From contig JAITRE010000001.1 of NCBI GenBank assembly GCA_031288555.1, forward strand, positions 26,763 to 90,762: a stretch of 64,000 nucleotides of DNA, given 5' to 3'. Under the pieces are notes generated by a model, which was not told where the DNA came from, did no database searches, and worked only from the letters and a program-made list of their open reading frames with translations. Shown in pieces: positions 28,517 through 40,284 of this stretch. The DNA comes from Oscillospiraceae bacterium (GTDB lineage: Bacteria; Bacillota; Clostridia; Oscillospirales; Acutalibacteraceae). Within the stretch, counting starts at the first letter, position 1; every line of letters starts with the position of its first letter. The translations under genes were made by a program, and so were the position numbers.

Positions 28517-29500
28517 TTAAAAAACACAAGAAGATATTTTGGTACATACGTAGGTCGTTAAAAGATCTGTTTTTACGTTTTGCTTCTTAAGTTCCCGGGC
28601 AAATTTTACAATATTTAAAAGATTTTTCACTTTTAAAAAATCAAAGCCTTCAAGTAGTTGAAACGTTTTGCTGTTTTGAGCCTCAAAATAAACCCCAAAA
28701 ACTTCACAAAAAATAAGTTTCTTTTTAAGCAAAAAAGCGATAGCGTCTAAGGTTTTTTCAAATAAATTTAAATTCTTAGAAACTTCATTTAACAAAGTCA
28801 TCAATTCCCACTCGTTCTTTTCAACAATACTTTTTATTGTGTTAAAAACAAAAAAATCAAGCTTATGTAAGATAGAATCTTTTTCAAAACTATCATTTTT
28901 TTTTGCAGCGCTGTAAAAATTATCAGTAATTTTTAAAATATTTGATGTAGAATCTGGCTTGTGTTCTTTTAAAAATTTAAATGATAAATTTTCGTTAACA
29001 GGAGAAACAAAATAAACCTGACATCGCGAAACAAAGGTGGCAAGCAAAGATTTAATAGAAATGCAAATAAATATAAAAACAACAAACTCAGGGGGTTCTT
29101 CCAGGGTTTTTAAAATTGCGCTTTGCGCTTGCTTTGTTAATTTATCGGCATTTTCAAAAATATACACCTTGTGCCGAGCTTCATTTGGCAAAATACAGAC
29201 TTCTTTTTTTATTTTACGAATCTCATCAACGCCAACAGATTCTGTATGGTTTTTGTTTTCAACACAAGTTATATCTGGATGACTCCCCAAAGAAGCTTTT
29301 TTGCAAGAGCCGCACACTCCGCAAGGTCTTTCAAAGCAAGACTCACAAACAACAGCGCTTGCTACTATTTGTGCAAACGTACTTTTGCCAGCACCCTCTT
29401 CGCCGTAAAATACAATCGAGTGTGGAAAATTACCTGTACTAAAAATTTTCAAAAACTCATTTTTCAAGAATTTATTACCCAAAAAATCTTTAAATTTCAT
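28517..29500 (-). CDS. holB: DNA polymerase III subunit delta'
   Basis: 327 residues of a clamp-loader AAA+ protein. Walker A GEEGAGKSTFAQ at about residue 34, a zinc module CGVCGSC at about 60, sensor 1 region ADKLTKQAQSAILKTLEEPP and the SRC motif FVSRCQ are clear. The C-terminal part is divergent, as is normal for delta'. It loads DnaN onto DNA with DnaX and HolA. It is followed by ricT 47 bp downstream, an order shared by many Firmicutes; tmk, commonly upstream, is absent. Confidence 0.9.
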   Translation of the reverse strand: MKFKDFLGNKFLKNEFLKIFSTGNFPHSIVFYGEEGAGKSTFAQIVASAVVCESCFERPCGVCGSCKKASLGSHPDITCVENKNHTESVGVDEIRKIKKEVCILPNEARHKVYIFENADKLTKQAQSAILKTLEEPPEFVVFIFICISIKSLLATFVSRCQVYFVSPVNENLSFKFLKEHKPDSTSNILKITDNFYSAAKKNDSFEKDSILHKLDFFVFNTIKSIVEKNEWELMTLLNEVSKNLNLFEKTLDAIAFLLKKKLIFCEVFGVYFEAQNSKTFQLLEGFDFLKVKNLLNIVKFARELKKQNVKTDLLTTYVCTKISSCVF

Positions 29501-29529
29501 AAAGCCTCTCTTTTAAAATTAGAATATTT

Positions 29530-30879
29530 TCATTTTAACACCAAAATCTCTAAAACACCATAGCTTTGTAACAAATTTATTGTGGTTTCATTTATTTTTT
29601 CTCCAGGAATAACAAGCGGAACACCAGGTGGGCAGGGGCAAACACATTGCGCTACTATCATGTTCAAAGATTGTTTTATTGGCACTCTCTTTGAGCTTGA
29701 AAAAAAAGCTTCTCGCGGCAAAACATCCTGTCTGTACTGCACAATCTTTGGAATTTTAATTTTCAGCGGCTGTTTGATTTTTAAGTTTAATATTGCTCTT
29801 TCTAAACGACAAAAATCTTCGTTTGTATTAAACGCAGATGCTATTAGCACTAAAAAAAAATCAGATTCAAACTCGGGTTCAACGCCATACCTTCTAAAAA
29901 AAACGGCACTTTCTTTGGGCGTATATCCAATGTTTGGGGTACCTAAAGAAATTCTTGTTGGGTCAACTAATCCATCTTGTACAAATATACCGTGGTTTTT
30001 TGATATTGATTTTATAAGCTCTACTTTTTTAATTAAATCAAAAAATGCTTCCTTGCCTTTTTTCTGCATCCAGTCGCGACATAAGTCAAGAGAAGCTAAA
30101 ATCGGAAATGACGGACTAGTAGAGCCAAAAACACTCATGGCTTCTAACGGAGACACACTGCAAAAAGAAAGGTTGTTTACGTGCAAAAAGGCTCCTCCGG
30201 TAAGAGTCGGAGTTGTTTTGTGAGCTGAATCGGCGCAAAAATCAGCACCCAAATTAATCGGGTGAATATTGGGATTTAAACATCTTAAATGAGTACCGTG
30301 AGCATTGTCTACCAACAAAGGGATGTTTAAAAGCTTGCACTCTTTTGAAATAGCTCTTATATCGCACATGTTTCCGTAATAATCAGGAGATGTTACATAA
30401 ACGGCTTTTGCGTCTTTATTTTTTTCTAGAGATTTTTTTATATCTTGCGCCGTAATTTGGTTAATAAAAATTCTGTTTAAGTTGTCGCCCTTTGGAAAAA
30501 CCCAAATGGGTTTAAGACCCAAAAGAATAATAGCGTACAACGCGCTTTTGTGAAGATTTCTTGAACAAATAATTTTATCATTAACTTTTGTTGATAATTT
30601 TAGCATAGCCTGTATACAAAGGGTGTTCCCACCCGCAGAAAAAACAGTAGCTTGCGTTTTAAAATATCTCTTTGCCAAATCCTGAGCTAAAAAAATACAC
30701 CCACGAGGGTTATATAAATCGTCTGTATCCTTTATTTCTGTGAAATCAAGCTCAAACAAGTCTTCAAACTTGCTAAAAAAATTGTTTTTGTGCCCCGGAG
30801 TGTGAAAAGAACTTCTGAATTTTTTTTTGTAATCAACAAGTGAATTATATATCGGGAGATTTTTATTTTCCTTCAATTT
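29530..30879 (-). CDS. Orn/Lys/Arg decarboxylase family PLP protein (YaaO type)
   Basis: About 449 residues of a fold-type I PLP enzyme: [42 protein letters not shown], the PLP-lysine block [12 protein letters not shown] and a C-terminal [14 protein letters not shown]. It lacks the N-terminal wing domain of the inducible decarboxylases, so it is the short YaaO/SpeA-like form (lysine or arginine decarboxylase). Start unclear: TTG 30879 yields a family-like N-terminus and overlaps gyrA by 17 bp; TTG 30909 also possible. In Firmicutes this gene often precedes tmk-holB, as here holB. Confidence 0.85.
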   Translation of the reverse strand, partial: KLKENKNLPIYNSLVDYKKKFRSSFHTPGHKNNFFSKFEDLFELDFTEIKDTDDLYNPRGCIFLAQDLAKRYFKTQATVFSAGGNTLCIQAMLKLSTKVNDKIICSRNLHKSALYAIILLGLKPIWVFPKGDNLNRIFINQITAQDIKKSLEKNKDAKAVYVTSPDYYGNMCDIRAISKECKLLNIPLLVDNAHGTHLRCLNPNIHPINLGADFCADSAHKTTPTLTGGAFLHVNNLSFCSVSPLEAMSVFGSTSPSFPILASLDLCRDWMQKKGKEAFFDLIKKVELIKSISKNHGIFVQDGLVDPTRISLGTPNIGYTPKESAVFFRRYGVEPEFESDFFLVLIASAFNTNEDFCRLERAILNLKIKQPLKIKIPKIVQYRQDVLPREAFFSSSKRVPIKQSLNMIVAQCVCPCPPGVPLVIPGEKINETTINLLQSYGVLEILVLK

Positions 30880-33313
30880 CTTTAACCGGCACAGAAGCAA
30901 AGGTAACAACTTTATCGCCGTTGTTCACCTTCATAACTCGAACTCCCTTAGATGGTCTTGCAAACACGCTTATACTTTTTATTGGTATGCGAATTATGGT
31001 GCCCCCCAAAGATATTATAATTACATCGTCTTGCGAATTAACCATCTTAACAGCAACAACATCACCAAAGCGTTTTGTGTTGTAGTTTATAACACCGCTT
31101 CCACCGCGCGATTGAAGCCTATAGTCGCCTGGCTTTGAAAGTCTACCAAACCCCGTTTCACAAACAGTCAAAACAAGCATACTCTCGTTAGCGTCAGACA
31201 TGCCAACCACGCAATCGTCTTCCTTTTTGAGCCGAAGAGCTCTCACACCTCTTGCGGCTCTACCCATAACGCGTACGTCTGCTTCTGAAAATTTTATGGC
31301 CATTCCTTTCTTTGTGGCAATAATCATTTCTTTGGTTCCGTCAGTCATCCTAACCCAAGACAATTCGTCTTCTTTGTCTAGGGTCAGTGCTATTTTCCCG
31401 ACTTTTCTTATACTCTCAAAATCGTTTAAAACAGTTCTTTTTATAAAACCTTTTTTTGTTACCATAACTAGGAACCTGTCGTTTCGAAACTTTTCAACCC
31501 TAATGATTGATGTTATTTTTTCTTCGCTAGAAACGGGTAGAAAATTTGCTATATTTGCCCCCTTGGAAGTTCTTGAGCCCTCCGGAATTTCATAGCATTT
31601 TAATTTGTAAACTCTTCCTGCGTTTGTAAAAAATAAAACAAAATCATGACTGTTTATCACAAACATATCACAAGCAAAATCAGCTTCTCTTGTCGTCATC
31701 CCCGAAACGCCTCTTCCGCCTCGTTTTTGAGTTTTGTAGGTATCAACATTAAGCCTTTTTACGTAACCAAAGCGCGTAAGAGTTAAAACACAGTTTTCGT
31801 TGGGTATTAGCTCTTCTATATTAACTTCACCGGAAACAGCTACTATTTTTGTTCTTCGTTTGTCTGAAAATTTAGTTTTTATGTCAAGAAGCTCTGACTT
31901 TAATATTGCAAATTTCTTTGTTTCGTCTTTTAATATTTCTTCTAGCTCTTCAATTTTTTTAATCAGCATTTTAAGGTCTTCCTCAATTTTGCTTCGCTCT
32001 AAATTTGTTAGTTGTCCAAGTCTCATAGACACTATTGCTTGAGCTTGAATCTCATCTAAATCAAAGCGATTAATTAGTTTTTTCTTTCCTTCTGGTATCG
32101 ACTTTGAAGATCTAAGCATAGCTATAACTTCGTCTAAAAAATCAAGAGCAATTTTAAGTCCTTCTAAAATATGCGCTCTTTCCTTTACTTTTTTTAAACT
32201 GTGCTGTGTTCTTTTTGTTATTATTTGAATTTGAAATTTAATATAAAACCCAAGAATATCTTTTAAGTTTAAAACTTTGGGTTCTCCATCAACAATCGCA
32301 AGCAATATAACACCAAAAGTAGTTTGCAATTGAGTGTATGAGTAAAGTTGGTTTAGCACAAGTTTTGCGCTAGCATCTCTTGAAACGGTTATTTCTATGT
32401 GCATTCCGTTGCGGTCTGAGTGATCTTCTATATTTGAAATTCCAACAACTTTTTTGTCGCGTATAAGATGTGCTATGTTTTCGCACAGCTTTGCTTTGTT
32501 AACTTGATAAGGTAGCTCGGTTACAACAATTCTCGATCTTTTGTCTTTACCCTCAACTATTTCGGTGCGCGCTCTAACGGTAATTTTCCCTCTTCCCGTT
32601 GAATATGCTTCGTAAATACCATTTTTGCCCATAATCATAGCACCGGTGGGAAAATCTGGCCCACTAATGTGTTCCATAATGTTTTCAAGTTCCGCCTCGG
32701 GATTTTCTAAAAAATAACACACGGCGCTAATTACTTCTCCAAGGTTGTGTGGCGGTATATTTGTTGCCATACCAACAGCTATTCCGCTAGACCCGTTGAC
32801 CAAAAGATTTGGAAACCTAGAGGGAAGAACTTTTGGTTCCTTTAACCTGTCGTCATAGTTCGGGGCAAAATCAACAGTATCTTTGTCGATATCTCTTAAC
32901 ATTTCCATGGAAATCTTGCTCATTTTAGATTCGGTGTAACGATAAGCAGCGGCCGGATCACCATCAATCGAGCCAAAATTTCCGTGTCCGTCAACCAAAA
33001 TATATCGCATTGAAAAACTTTGAGCCAAACGAACCATAGCGTCATAAGCAGCAGCATCCCCGTGAGGGTGATACCTCGCAAGAACAGCGCCAACGGTGTC
33101 AGCACATTTGCGGTACGGTCTTTCGGGGGTCAAGCTGTTTTCAAACATCGTGTAAAGAATACGCCTGTGAACCGGCTTTAAGCCATCTCTAACATCCGGC
33201 AAAGCCCGAGAAACAATAACAGACATCGAATAATCTAAAAACGATTTTTGCATTTCTTTTTCAATTTCAACATCAATGAGTTTAGAGTTGGTTGTGTTAA
33301 TTTCTTCGCTCAA
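30863..33313 (-). CDS. gyrA: DNA gyrase subunit A
   Basis: 816 residues. N-terminal breakage-reunion domain with [17 protein letters not shown], the active-site tyrosine Y126 in AAAYRYTE, and the C-terminal beta-pinwheel with [10 protein letters not shown] (GyrA box, distinguishing it from ParC). At the quinolone-binding position equal to Ser83 of E. coli it has Ala (HGDAAAYD, A87). It lies 170 bp after gyrB on the same strand and overlaps the downstream decarboxylase gene slightly. ATG/GTG start near 33313 ([10 protein letters not shown]) is family-typical. Confidence 0.97.
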   Translation of the reverse strand: MSEEINTTNSKLIDVEIEKEMQKSFLDYSMSVIVSRALPDVRDGLKPVHRRILYTMFENSLTPERPYRKCADTVGAVLARYHPHGDAAAYDAMVRLAQSFSMRYILVDGHGNFGSIDGDPAAAYRYTESKMSKISMEMLRDIDKDTVDFAPNYDDRLKEPKVLPSRFPNLLVNGSSGIAVGMATNIPPHNLGEVISAVCYFLENPEAELENIMEHISGPDFPTGAMIMGKNGIYEAYSTGRGKITVRARTEIVEGKDKRSRIVVTELPYQVNKAKLCENIAHLIRDKKVVGISNIEDHSDRNGMHIEITVSRDASAKLVLNQLYSYTQLQTTFGVILLAIVDGEPKVLNLKDILGFYIKFQIQIITKRTQHSLKKVKERAHILEGLKIALDFLDEVIAMLRSSKSIPEGKKKLINRFDLDEIQAQAIVSMRLGQLTNLERSKIEEDLKMLIKKIEELEEILKDETKKFAILKSELLDIKTKFSDKRRTKIVAVSGEVNIEELIPNENCVLTLTRFGYVKRLNVDTYKTQKRGGRGVSGMTTREADFACDMFVINSHDFVLFFTNAGRVYKLKCYEIPEGSRTSKGANIANFLPVSSEEKITSIIRVEKFRNDRFLVMVTKKGFIKRTVLNDFESIRKVGKIALTLDKEDELSWVRMTDGTKEMIIATKKGMAIKFSEADVRVMGRAARGVRALRLKKEDDCVVGMSDANESMLVLTVCETGFGRLSKPGDYRLQSRGGSGVINYNTKRFGDVVAVKMVNSQDDVIIISLGGTIIRIPIKSISVFARPSKGVRVMKVNNGDKVVTFASVPVKEIEGK

Positions 33314-33485
33314 AAAAACACCTCTTTTGGTTTTTAAATTTAATTTTAATCTGCAACTTTTAAAACATAAAACTAACTTTTTAAAAAACGAGCAATTAGT
33401 TTTTAATTTAAAAAATTGTTTGAGACTTTAAGGTTTTGAATTTGCATAAAATTTGTGATGCTTTTTTGCTCATACTTCTAAAATC

Positions 33486-35501
<2,016 letters not shown>

Positions 35502-35518
35502 CTATTGTAAAAACGTTT

Positions 35519-35821
35519 TTAAAACATCTTGCATTTCTTAAATTCTATAAAAAACGGAATAAGCGTATAAAAAACAAAAAAAGGCATCGCCGTAAGTACA
35601 GCCGGTAGAAGAGCGTTTGAATTTGCTGTCAAAAAACAAAAAACAAAAGCAGAAAATCCCGCCCCCGCTAAAAAACCCGCAAGAGTTTTGCCTTGTTTTT
35701 TTATAACCACAAGCAAAGCCTCGTTGCATTTGCTACACTTATGTCTGTCTTTTTTTTTAATCCAAAAAACCTCAAAATACTTAAAGCGCTCTTCGCAACA
35801 AGGACACTTTGGCAGTTTCAT
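35519..35821 (-). CDS. Small zinc-ribbon membrane protein (cxxc_20_cxxc-like)
   Basis: 100 residues. The N-terminus has CPCC (C6, C9) and, 19 residues later, CSKC (C29, C32), a likely zinc ribbon; two hydrophobic spans follow (about 47-66 and 70-90). This layout recalls the cxxc_20_cxxc family of Firmicutes, function unknown. ATG 35821 has GAGG 5 nt upstream. It sits between dnaN and gyrB at the place of recF. A role at the origin is not implied by its sequence. Confidence 0.7.
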   Translation of the reverse strand: MKLPKCPCCEERFKYFEVFWIKKKDRHKCSKCNEALLVVIKKQGKTLAGFLAGAGFSAFVFCFLTANSNALLPAVLTAMPFFVFYTLIPFFIEFKKCKMF

Positions 35822-35945
35822 GCAAACCTCATTTTTGAAAGTTTTGTGTGTTTTATTTTAATAGTCTACGTTAATTTTATTTTAAAAGCGTAATTTTTTC
35901 AAGTTAAAACACATAAGAAGCGTTTTTTTATTTTATTTTTTTAAT

Positions 35946-37064
35946 TTAATTTTCTTGAGCTTCGGGTTTTATCATCACCGGCAAAACCAAAAACATGAAA
36001 TTCTCGCCATCTTGTGGAAGTATTTTTATGGGCGCAAGCGCTCCTGAAAAGAGCATTTGAATTACATCTCCTTTTGTGTTTCTGAGCGCATCTATTAAAT
36101 ATTTACTGTTTAAACCTATTTCAAGATTGTCTCCGTCTTTTTTTACTAAAATCTCATCGTTTGCCCTACCGCAACTTGTGTTGCAAGAAACTTTTAATTT
36201 GCTGTTTTGTAAAATAAGTCTAATCGGATTTTTTGAGTTGTCGGTCGCCACCAAAGAAACCCTTTCGATTGCACCTATCAATTTATTTGTAGACACGAAA
36301 ACCTTGGTTAAATGGCTTTTGGGAACGCTTGATTTATAATCAAGAAAACTTCCTTCTATAAGCCTTGAAACCAAATTATACTTTAAAAAACTAAACAGCG
36401 CGTGGTTTCTACCAACAGACAACAAAACCTCTTCTTTTTCTGGCAAAAGCTTTGATATTTCTGCCAAAACTTTTCCCGGAACAATAAAAGAAAGTTTTTT
36501 ATCGTTTTTTATTGTTTCTTCTCTTGTCGCCATTCTATACCCGTCAACCGAAACAAGTTTTAAGCTATTTTTTTCTACGTCAAACAGCGTTCCTGTGTAA
36601 ACCGGGTTTGAATTTGTGTTGCTTGGAGCCACAGCAAACAAAGTTTGTTCTATCATGCTTTTTAATTCTTGACCTTCAATTGTTATCTTTTGCGGATTTT
36701 CAACTTGGGGTAATTTTGGGTATAAATCAGCACTCATTCCTGTTATTGAAAATTTACTTTGGCAGCTCGTTATGTTCGCAAGAAGATTTTCGTTAACCTG
36801 CACGTTTATTTGTTCGCCAGAAGCTTTTTTGGTTATATCTGAAAAAATTTTTGCGCCCAATATAATTTCTCCTTCTTTTTTAACTAAGGCCGGTATTTGT
36901 GTTGTTATCCCAAACTCTAGGTTGTACCCCCTTAAAAAAAGTTTGTCGTTTTCTGCTTTTAGAAAAATACCTTCAGGTACATTTGAAAGTGGCTTTATGG
37001 GCGCTGCTTTTCCAACCGTTAAAACCGCATGTTCTAAGCTTTGTTTCTTGCATTTAAACTCCAT
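35946..37064 (-). CDS. dnaN: DNA polymerase III beta subunit (sliding clamp)
   Basis: 372 residues, the three-repeat clamp. Family motifs include the start MEFKCKKQSLEHAVLTVGKA, LKSMIEQTLFAVAPSNTNSNPVYTG-type sequence (split across the first two domains) and the C-terminal FLVLPVM followed by a short tail. AAGGAGT stands 9 nt before ATG 37064. It follows dnaA across the 347 bp oriC gap and is probably read from its own promoter inside or downstream of the origin elements. Confidence 0.97.
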   Translation of the reverse strand: MEFKCKKQSLEHAVLTVGKAAPIKPLSNVPEGIFLKAENDKLFLRGYNLEFGITTQIPALVKKEGEIILGAKIFSDITKKASGEQINVQVNENLLANITSCQSKFSITGMSADLYPKLPQVENPQKITIEGQELKSMIEQTLFAVAPSNTNSNPVYTGTLFDVEKNSLKLVSVDGYRMATREETIKNDKKLSFIVPGKVLAEISKLLPEKEEVLLSVGRNHALFSFLKYNLVSRLIEGSFLDYKSSVPKSHLTKVFVSTNKLIGAIERVSLVATDNSKNPIRLILQNSKLKVSCNTSCGRANDEILVKKDGDNLEIGLNSKYLIDALRNTKGDVIQMLFSGALAPIKILPQDGENFMFLVLPVMIKPEAQEN

Positions 37065-37099
37065 TTTAAAAACTCCTTGTAAACTTTTGGTTTGTTATT

Positions 37100-37120
37100 T
37101 TGTTGAAAAGTTTTCAACAA
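37100..37120. repeat. Perfect palindromic pair of DnaA-box-like motifs
   Basis: TGTTGAAAAGTTTTCAACA (37101-37119), extended by one matching base on each side, forms a perfect inverted repeat with a single central G. It lies between the AT-rich unwinding stretch and dnaN, 36 bp before the dnaN start, and could bind two DnaA molecules head to head or repress dnaN. Confidence 0.6.
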
Positions 37121-37134
37121 TCTGGTCTTTGGTG

Positions 37135-37179
37135 TGTTTTTTAAAAAATTTTTTATATATTTAGAATAGGTTAGATATT
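37135..37179. other. AT-rich duplex unwinding element
   Basis: About 45 bp almost free of G/C (runs such as TTTTTTAAAAAATTTTTTAT) directly adjoining the DnaA-trio, on the dnaN side. This is where strand opening is expected. Confidence 0.7.
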
Positions 37180-37194
37180 TAGTAGTAGTAGTAG
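37180..37194 (-). other. DnaA-trio element
   Basis: Five consecutive TAG triplets on the plus strand (CTACTACTACTACTA on the minus strand) follow a GGGG patch (37194-37197) next to the box array. The Bacillus subtilis trio (CTACTATTACTTCTACTA after GGCC) has the same layout; DnaA loads on this single strand during opening. Here the repeat is unusually regular. Confidence 0.75.
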
Positions 37195-37411
37195 GGGTTG
37201 TTAATTTGTTGAAAAGTTCTCAAACGCCACATAAATTCTGGTCGTGTTGACAAAAACTCTTGTTGAAAGTCTGTTGAAATGTGTTGAGAGTTTGTGGAAA
37301 GTTTTTTAGTTTTCAACAAGGCTGTTGAAAGTGTTGGTGGAATGTTAAAAACTTGTTGATAAATTTCTGCGCTTTTGACATAGTTTTCAACAATTTGATA
37401 AGTTTTCAACA

Positions 37412-38725
37412 TTATGACCCGCGCATATTTTTTATTATATCTTCTATCGTGGCCCTGGTCGATCTGTCTTTTTCCATACTTTTTTTTGTTTGTTGAATTG
37501 CATAACTAATTGTCGAATGATCTCTCCCTCCAAATTTTTCACCGATAGCCGTTGTTGACAATTGAGTTATTTCCCTACATATGTAGATGGCAGCTTGTCT
37601 TGCGTTTGATACGGCGGCCGATCTTTTTGTAGATTTTAAATCATAGCCAGAAACCCCGAAAGTTCTTGCGGTTTCTTCAATTATTTTTTCTATAGTAACA
37701 AGCGGTGGCTGATCGTTGTTTAAAGCGTCGGCAATAGCTTCCTTTGCCGTGCTTATATTGGGTTCTTGTTTTTTCAGCAACAAATATGCTTTCATTTTTT
37801 TTACGGCGCCCTCTAGCTGCCTAATGTTTGCTTTAAGTTTTGTAGCAATATATTTAGTGACGTTTGGAGGTAAATCTATTTGAAGAAGCTCTGCCTTTCT
37901 TTTTAGTATAGCCACTCTTGTTTCAAAATCTGGAGGCTGAATGTCGGCTATTAGCCCCCACTCAAATCTTGTTCTCAATCTGTCTTCAAGAGTTTGTATT
38001 TCTTTTGGTGGGCGGTCCGAAGTCAAGATAATTTGACGCTTTGCTTCATAAAGTGCGTTAAACGTATGAAAAAATTCTTCTTGCGTAGAATCTTTTCCTC
38101 CTATAAACTGTATATCATCAACAAGCAACATTTGTGTTTTTCTATATTTTTTGTGAAAATCGCTCGTTGTATTTTTCTTAATGGAGTTTATAAGCTCGTT
38201 TGTAAAGTCATCTCCCTTAATGTAAACGTAAGTTAAGCTTTGGTCAGATTCTCTTATTTCGCTACATATAGCGTATAACAAGTGGGTTTTTCCAAGTCCA
38301 GAGTTTCCGTAAATAAATAATGGATTGTAAGATTTTGCTGGGTTTGCAGCGACTGCTCTTGCCGCTGCGTGCGCAAATTTGTTGGAAGAACCAACAATGT
38401 ATGTGTCGAAGGTAAATTCGTTTTTATTTCTTCCTTCTTTAATTTCGGGGCTAGTTGCAACAAACTCATCCTCATTGCGCACAATTATTTTTACCTCAAT
38501 ACCAGAGCCAAAGACTTCGTTAAAAGCCCTGCTAATAAGCGGTAGATAGCACTTATTTAAAGTTTGTTTGTGAAATTCTGTTGGCGCAATTATAGTTGCG
38601 CTGCCTGTTTTAAAGTCTATATTTGACGGAGATATTCTACTAATCCAAGCCTTATAAGCAACTTCCGTGATGTTTGATTTACAGTACTCGCAAATTAAAG
38701 ACCAAGCGTCTTTAAAAGAATTCAC
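37412..38725 (-). CDS. dnaA: Chromosomal replication initiator DnaA
   Basis: 437 residues. Domain I (FKDAWSLICEYCKSN), domain III AAA+ with YNPLFIYGNSGLGKTHLLYAI (Walker A), MLLVDDIQFI (Walker B) and LTSDRPPKEI, and domain IV DNA-binding helix-turn-helix with FGGRDHSTISYA. GTG 38725 is the start: GGAGG lies 7 nt upstream; the frame continues 39 codons upstream through the leader. The DHST residues that read the box are kept although the boxes in oriC have changed to TTWTCAACA. Upstream is pyrE in the opposite direction rather than rpmH-rnpA. Confidence 0.97.
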   Translation of the reverse strand: MNSFKDAWSLICEYCKSNITEVAYKAWISRISPSNIDFKTGSATIIAPTEFHKQTLNKCYLPLISRAFNEVFGSGIEVKIIVRNEDEFVATSPEIKEGRNKNEFTFDTYIVGSSNKFAHAAARAVAANPAKSYNPLFIYGNSGLGKTHLLYAICSEIRESDQSLTYVYIKGDDFTNELINSIKKNTTSDFHKKYRKTQMLLVDDIQFIGGKDSTQEEFFHTFNALYEAKRQIILTSDRPPKEIQTLEDRLRTRFEWGLIADIQPPDFETRVAILKRKAELLQIDLPPNVTKYIATKLKANIRQLEGAVKKMKAYLLLKKQEPNISTAKEAIADALNNDQPPLVTIEKIIEETARTFGVSGYDLKSTKRSAAVSNARQAAIYICREITQLSTTAIGEKFGGRDHSTISYAIQQTKKSMEKDRSTRATIEDIIKNMRGS

Positions 38726-39284
38726 GCTAAACCCTCCAAAAATTAAACTAATCCCAAAAACAATAGCTTTGGGATATTTTATAACACAAACTAAACACCT
38801 TATTTTATCACAAATTTTGTTACAAAATAAAGCAAAAAACATTTATAACACCGCACACACCCCTTGTTACACTCACTGTGTTTGTTGAGTTTGCTGTGCT
38901 TTTAAAGCAATAAAATTTTCACAAAGCCTATTTTGCAAACTCCCCAAAAAACTTTTTTAAACAAAATTAAAGCTTTGTTTCGCAAACTTTATTTAAATTT
39001 TTAAAAATTACTACAATAGTTCTGTTGTTTATTATATAATGTTTGTAAAACTTGCAATAAAAAACAAAATTATTATAATGCACTCTTAAAACTGCTGTTT
39101 TTCGAGATTTTGCAACTTGTTTAAATGTTTTTAGAATTTTAACCCAACAAAAATAATATATTTTTAATTAAATCTGTTTTATTTCTAATGTCCTTGCATA
39201 TTCGCCCCGCAAAACTAAAACAAAAAACAACATCTATAAGCTTAATTGGCTCAAAAAAATAATTTATTTTAAGAAGGTGTATTT
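38726..39284. other. Divergent dnaA-pyrE intergenic region
   Basis: About 560 bp holding the leader and promoters of dnaA and pyrE. Seen: a hairpin at 38751-38775 and an inverted repeat ATTTTGT-T-ACAAAAT at 38813-38827. No cluster of DnaA boxes like that in the dnaA-dnaN gap is present, and no clear -35/-10 pair stands out. Confidence 0.45.
38751..38775 (-). promoter_or_regulatory. Hairpin in the dnaA leader
   Basis: ATCCCAAA (38751-38758) pairs with TTTGGGAT (38768-38775), 8 bp around a 9-nt loop, 26 bp upstream of the dnaA start. On the minus strand it is followed by a T-rich stretch TAGTTTAATTTTTGG that also contains the ribosome site, so it could be an attenuator or a translation control element. 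Confidence 0.4.
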
Positions 39285-39911
39285 ATGGACAAAAAAACGC
39301 TAATAATGGAAAGTTTGTTTGATATTAAAGCGGTTCTTTTTAGACCAAAGGCTCCCTTTCTTTGGTCAAGCGGCATCAAATCGCCGATTTACTGTGACAA
39401 TAGAAAGGTGCTTTCTTTCCCCCTAATAAGAGACGAGCTGGAAATAGAGCTTTCAAAAATAGTTCAGAAAAAGTACGAAAACTGTGAGGTTTTAGCCGGC
39501 GTCGAAACGGCAGGAATAGCGCACGCAGCTTTAGTGGCCGAAAAACTTAATTTGCCAATGGTTTATGTACGTAAAAAACGCAAAAGTCATGGCACGGAAA
39601 GCTTAATTGAAGGCAGAATAAAACCAAAGCAGAAAGTTGTTGTTATAGAAGATCTAATCTCTACGGCTGGTTCGGTTATTAACGCCGTTCAAGCTCTGCG
39701 CGATGAAATCGCAGATGTTTTGGGCGTTGTTTCTATTTTTTCCTACGGAATTAAGCTAGGAAAAGATGCTCTTTTAAAAGAAGAGATCACAAACTACTCG
39801 TTGCTTGATTGTGGCGTTTTACTTGATGTGTTGATAAAAAGAGGCACCATAAAAGAAGGAGAAAAAAGTAAAATAAAAAATTTTATAGAAAACTTAACCC
39901 CGGGTGTTTAA
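39285..39911 (+). CDS. pyrE: Orotate phosphoribosyltransferase
   Basis: 208 residues of the type I phosphoribosyltransferase fold. SGIKSPIYCDNRKVLSFP matches the OPRT substrate loop, VYVRKKRKSHGTESLIEG the flexible catalytic loop, and VVVIEDLISTAGS (about residues 118-130) the PRPP-binding motif. It makes OMP from orotate in UMP synthesis. AAGAAGGTG precedes ATG 39285. No other pyr gene is next to it; its place beside dnaA is unusual. Confidence 0.93.
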   Translation: MDKKTLIMESLFDIKAVLFRPKAPFLWSSGIKSPIYCDNRKVLSFPLIRDELEIELSKIVQKKYENCEVLAGVETAGIAHAALVAEKLNLPMVYVRKKRKSHGTESLIEGRIKPKQKVVVIEDLISTAGSVINAVQALRDEIADVLGVVSIFSYGIKLGKDALLKEEITNYSLLDCGVLLDVLIKRGTIKEGEKSKIKNFIENLTPGV

Positions 39912-40284
39912 GATTTTATTTTTAAAAACTTGCTTTAAAAAGGCAAAAAGCTTCGAATACGAAGATCGCAACAGATAAAAAATTATTTTGTTTTAAAAAT
40001 TAATTAAGGGCAAAAATATTCGCAAAAAACCCCAAAAACCCTTGTAAACCAAAGCTGGGTCGTGATAAAATTAAATAAAGTTAAGTTTTAATTAAGTTTA
40101 TTTTTGTGTTTGACAAAATGTTTATTTATTATTAAGTTAATTTTTATAGACGAAAATTAATTTTAGTATAGATGGTAGTTTGTAAATGTGCGTTGTTAAG
40201 TTTTGTTGTTTTAATTTTGAGCTGTTTTTTGAGTTAAGGTTTTTTCTGCTAGATTTATCTGTCAAATAAATTAAGGAGGATGTT
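39912..40284. other. Spacer between pyrE and the HU gene
   Basis: About 370 bp. A short hairpin CTTCG-AATA-CGAAG (39951-39964) follows pyrE but has no T-tract. TTGACA at 40110-40115 may be the -35 of the HU gene; no good -10 is found at the right distance. Confidence 0.35.

Larger units (their letters stand above)
37065..37411. other. oriC: Replication origin oriC in the dnaA-dnaN gap
   Basis: The gap is packed with variants of the DnaA box. TTTTCAACA on one or other strand occurs at 37101-37109, 37111-37119, 37207-37215, 37310-37318, 37384-37392 and 37403-37411; TGTTGATAA (TTATCAACA) at 37354-37362; near-matches at 37255, 37261, 37272, 37282, 37293 (TGTGGAAAG) and 37323. Reading from dnaA to dnaN, the array is followed by a GC patch, DnaA-trio triplets and an AT-rich stretch, the same order as the basal unwinding system in Bacillus subtilis. 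Gene orientation reverses near here. Confidence 0.88.

Noticed and set aside
37179..37412. 77-codon minus-strand open frame between dnaN and dnaA
   Set aside because: It is made of the repeated box motifs of oriC (TTTTCAACA read as codons) and has no family resemblance.
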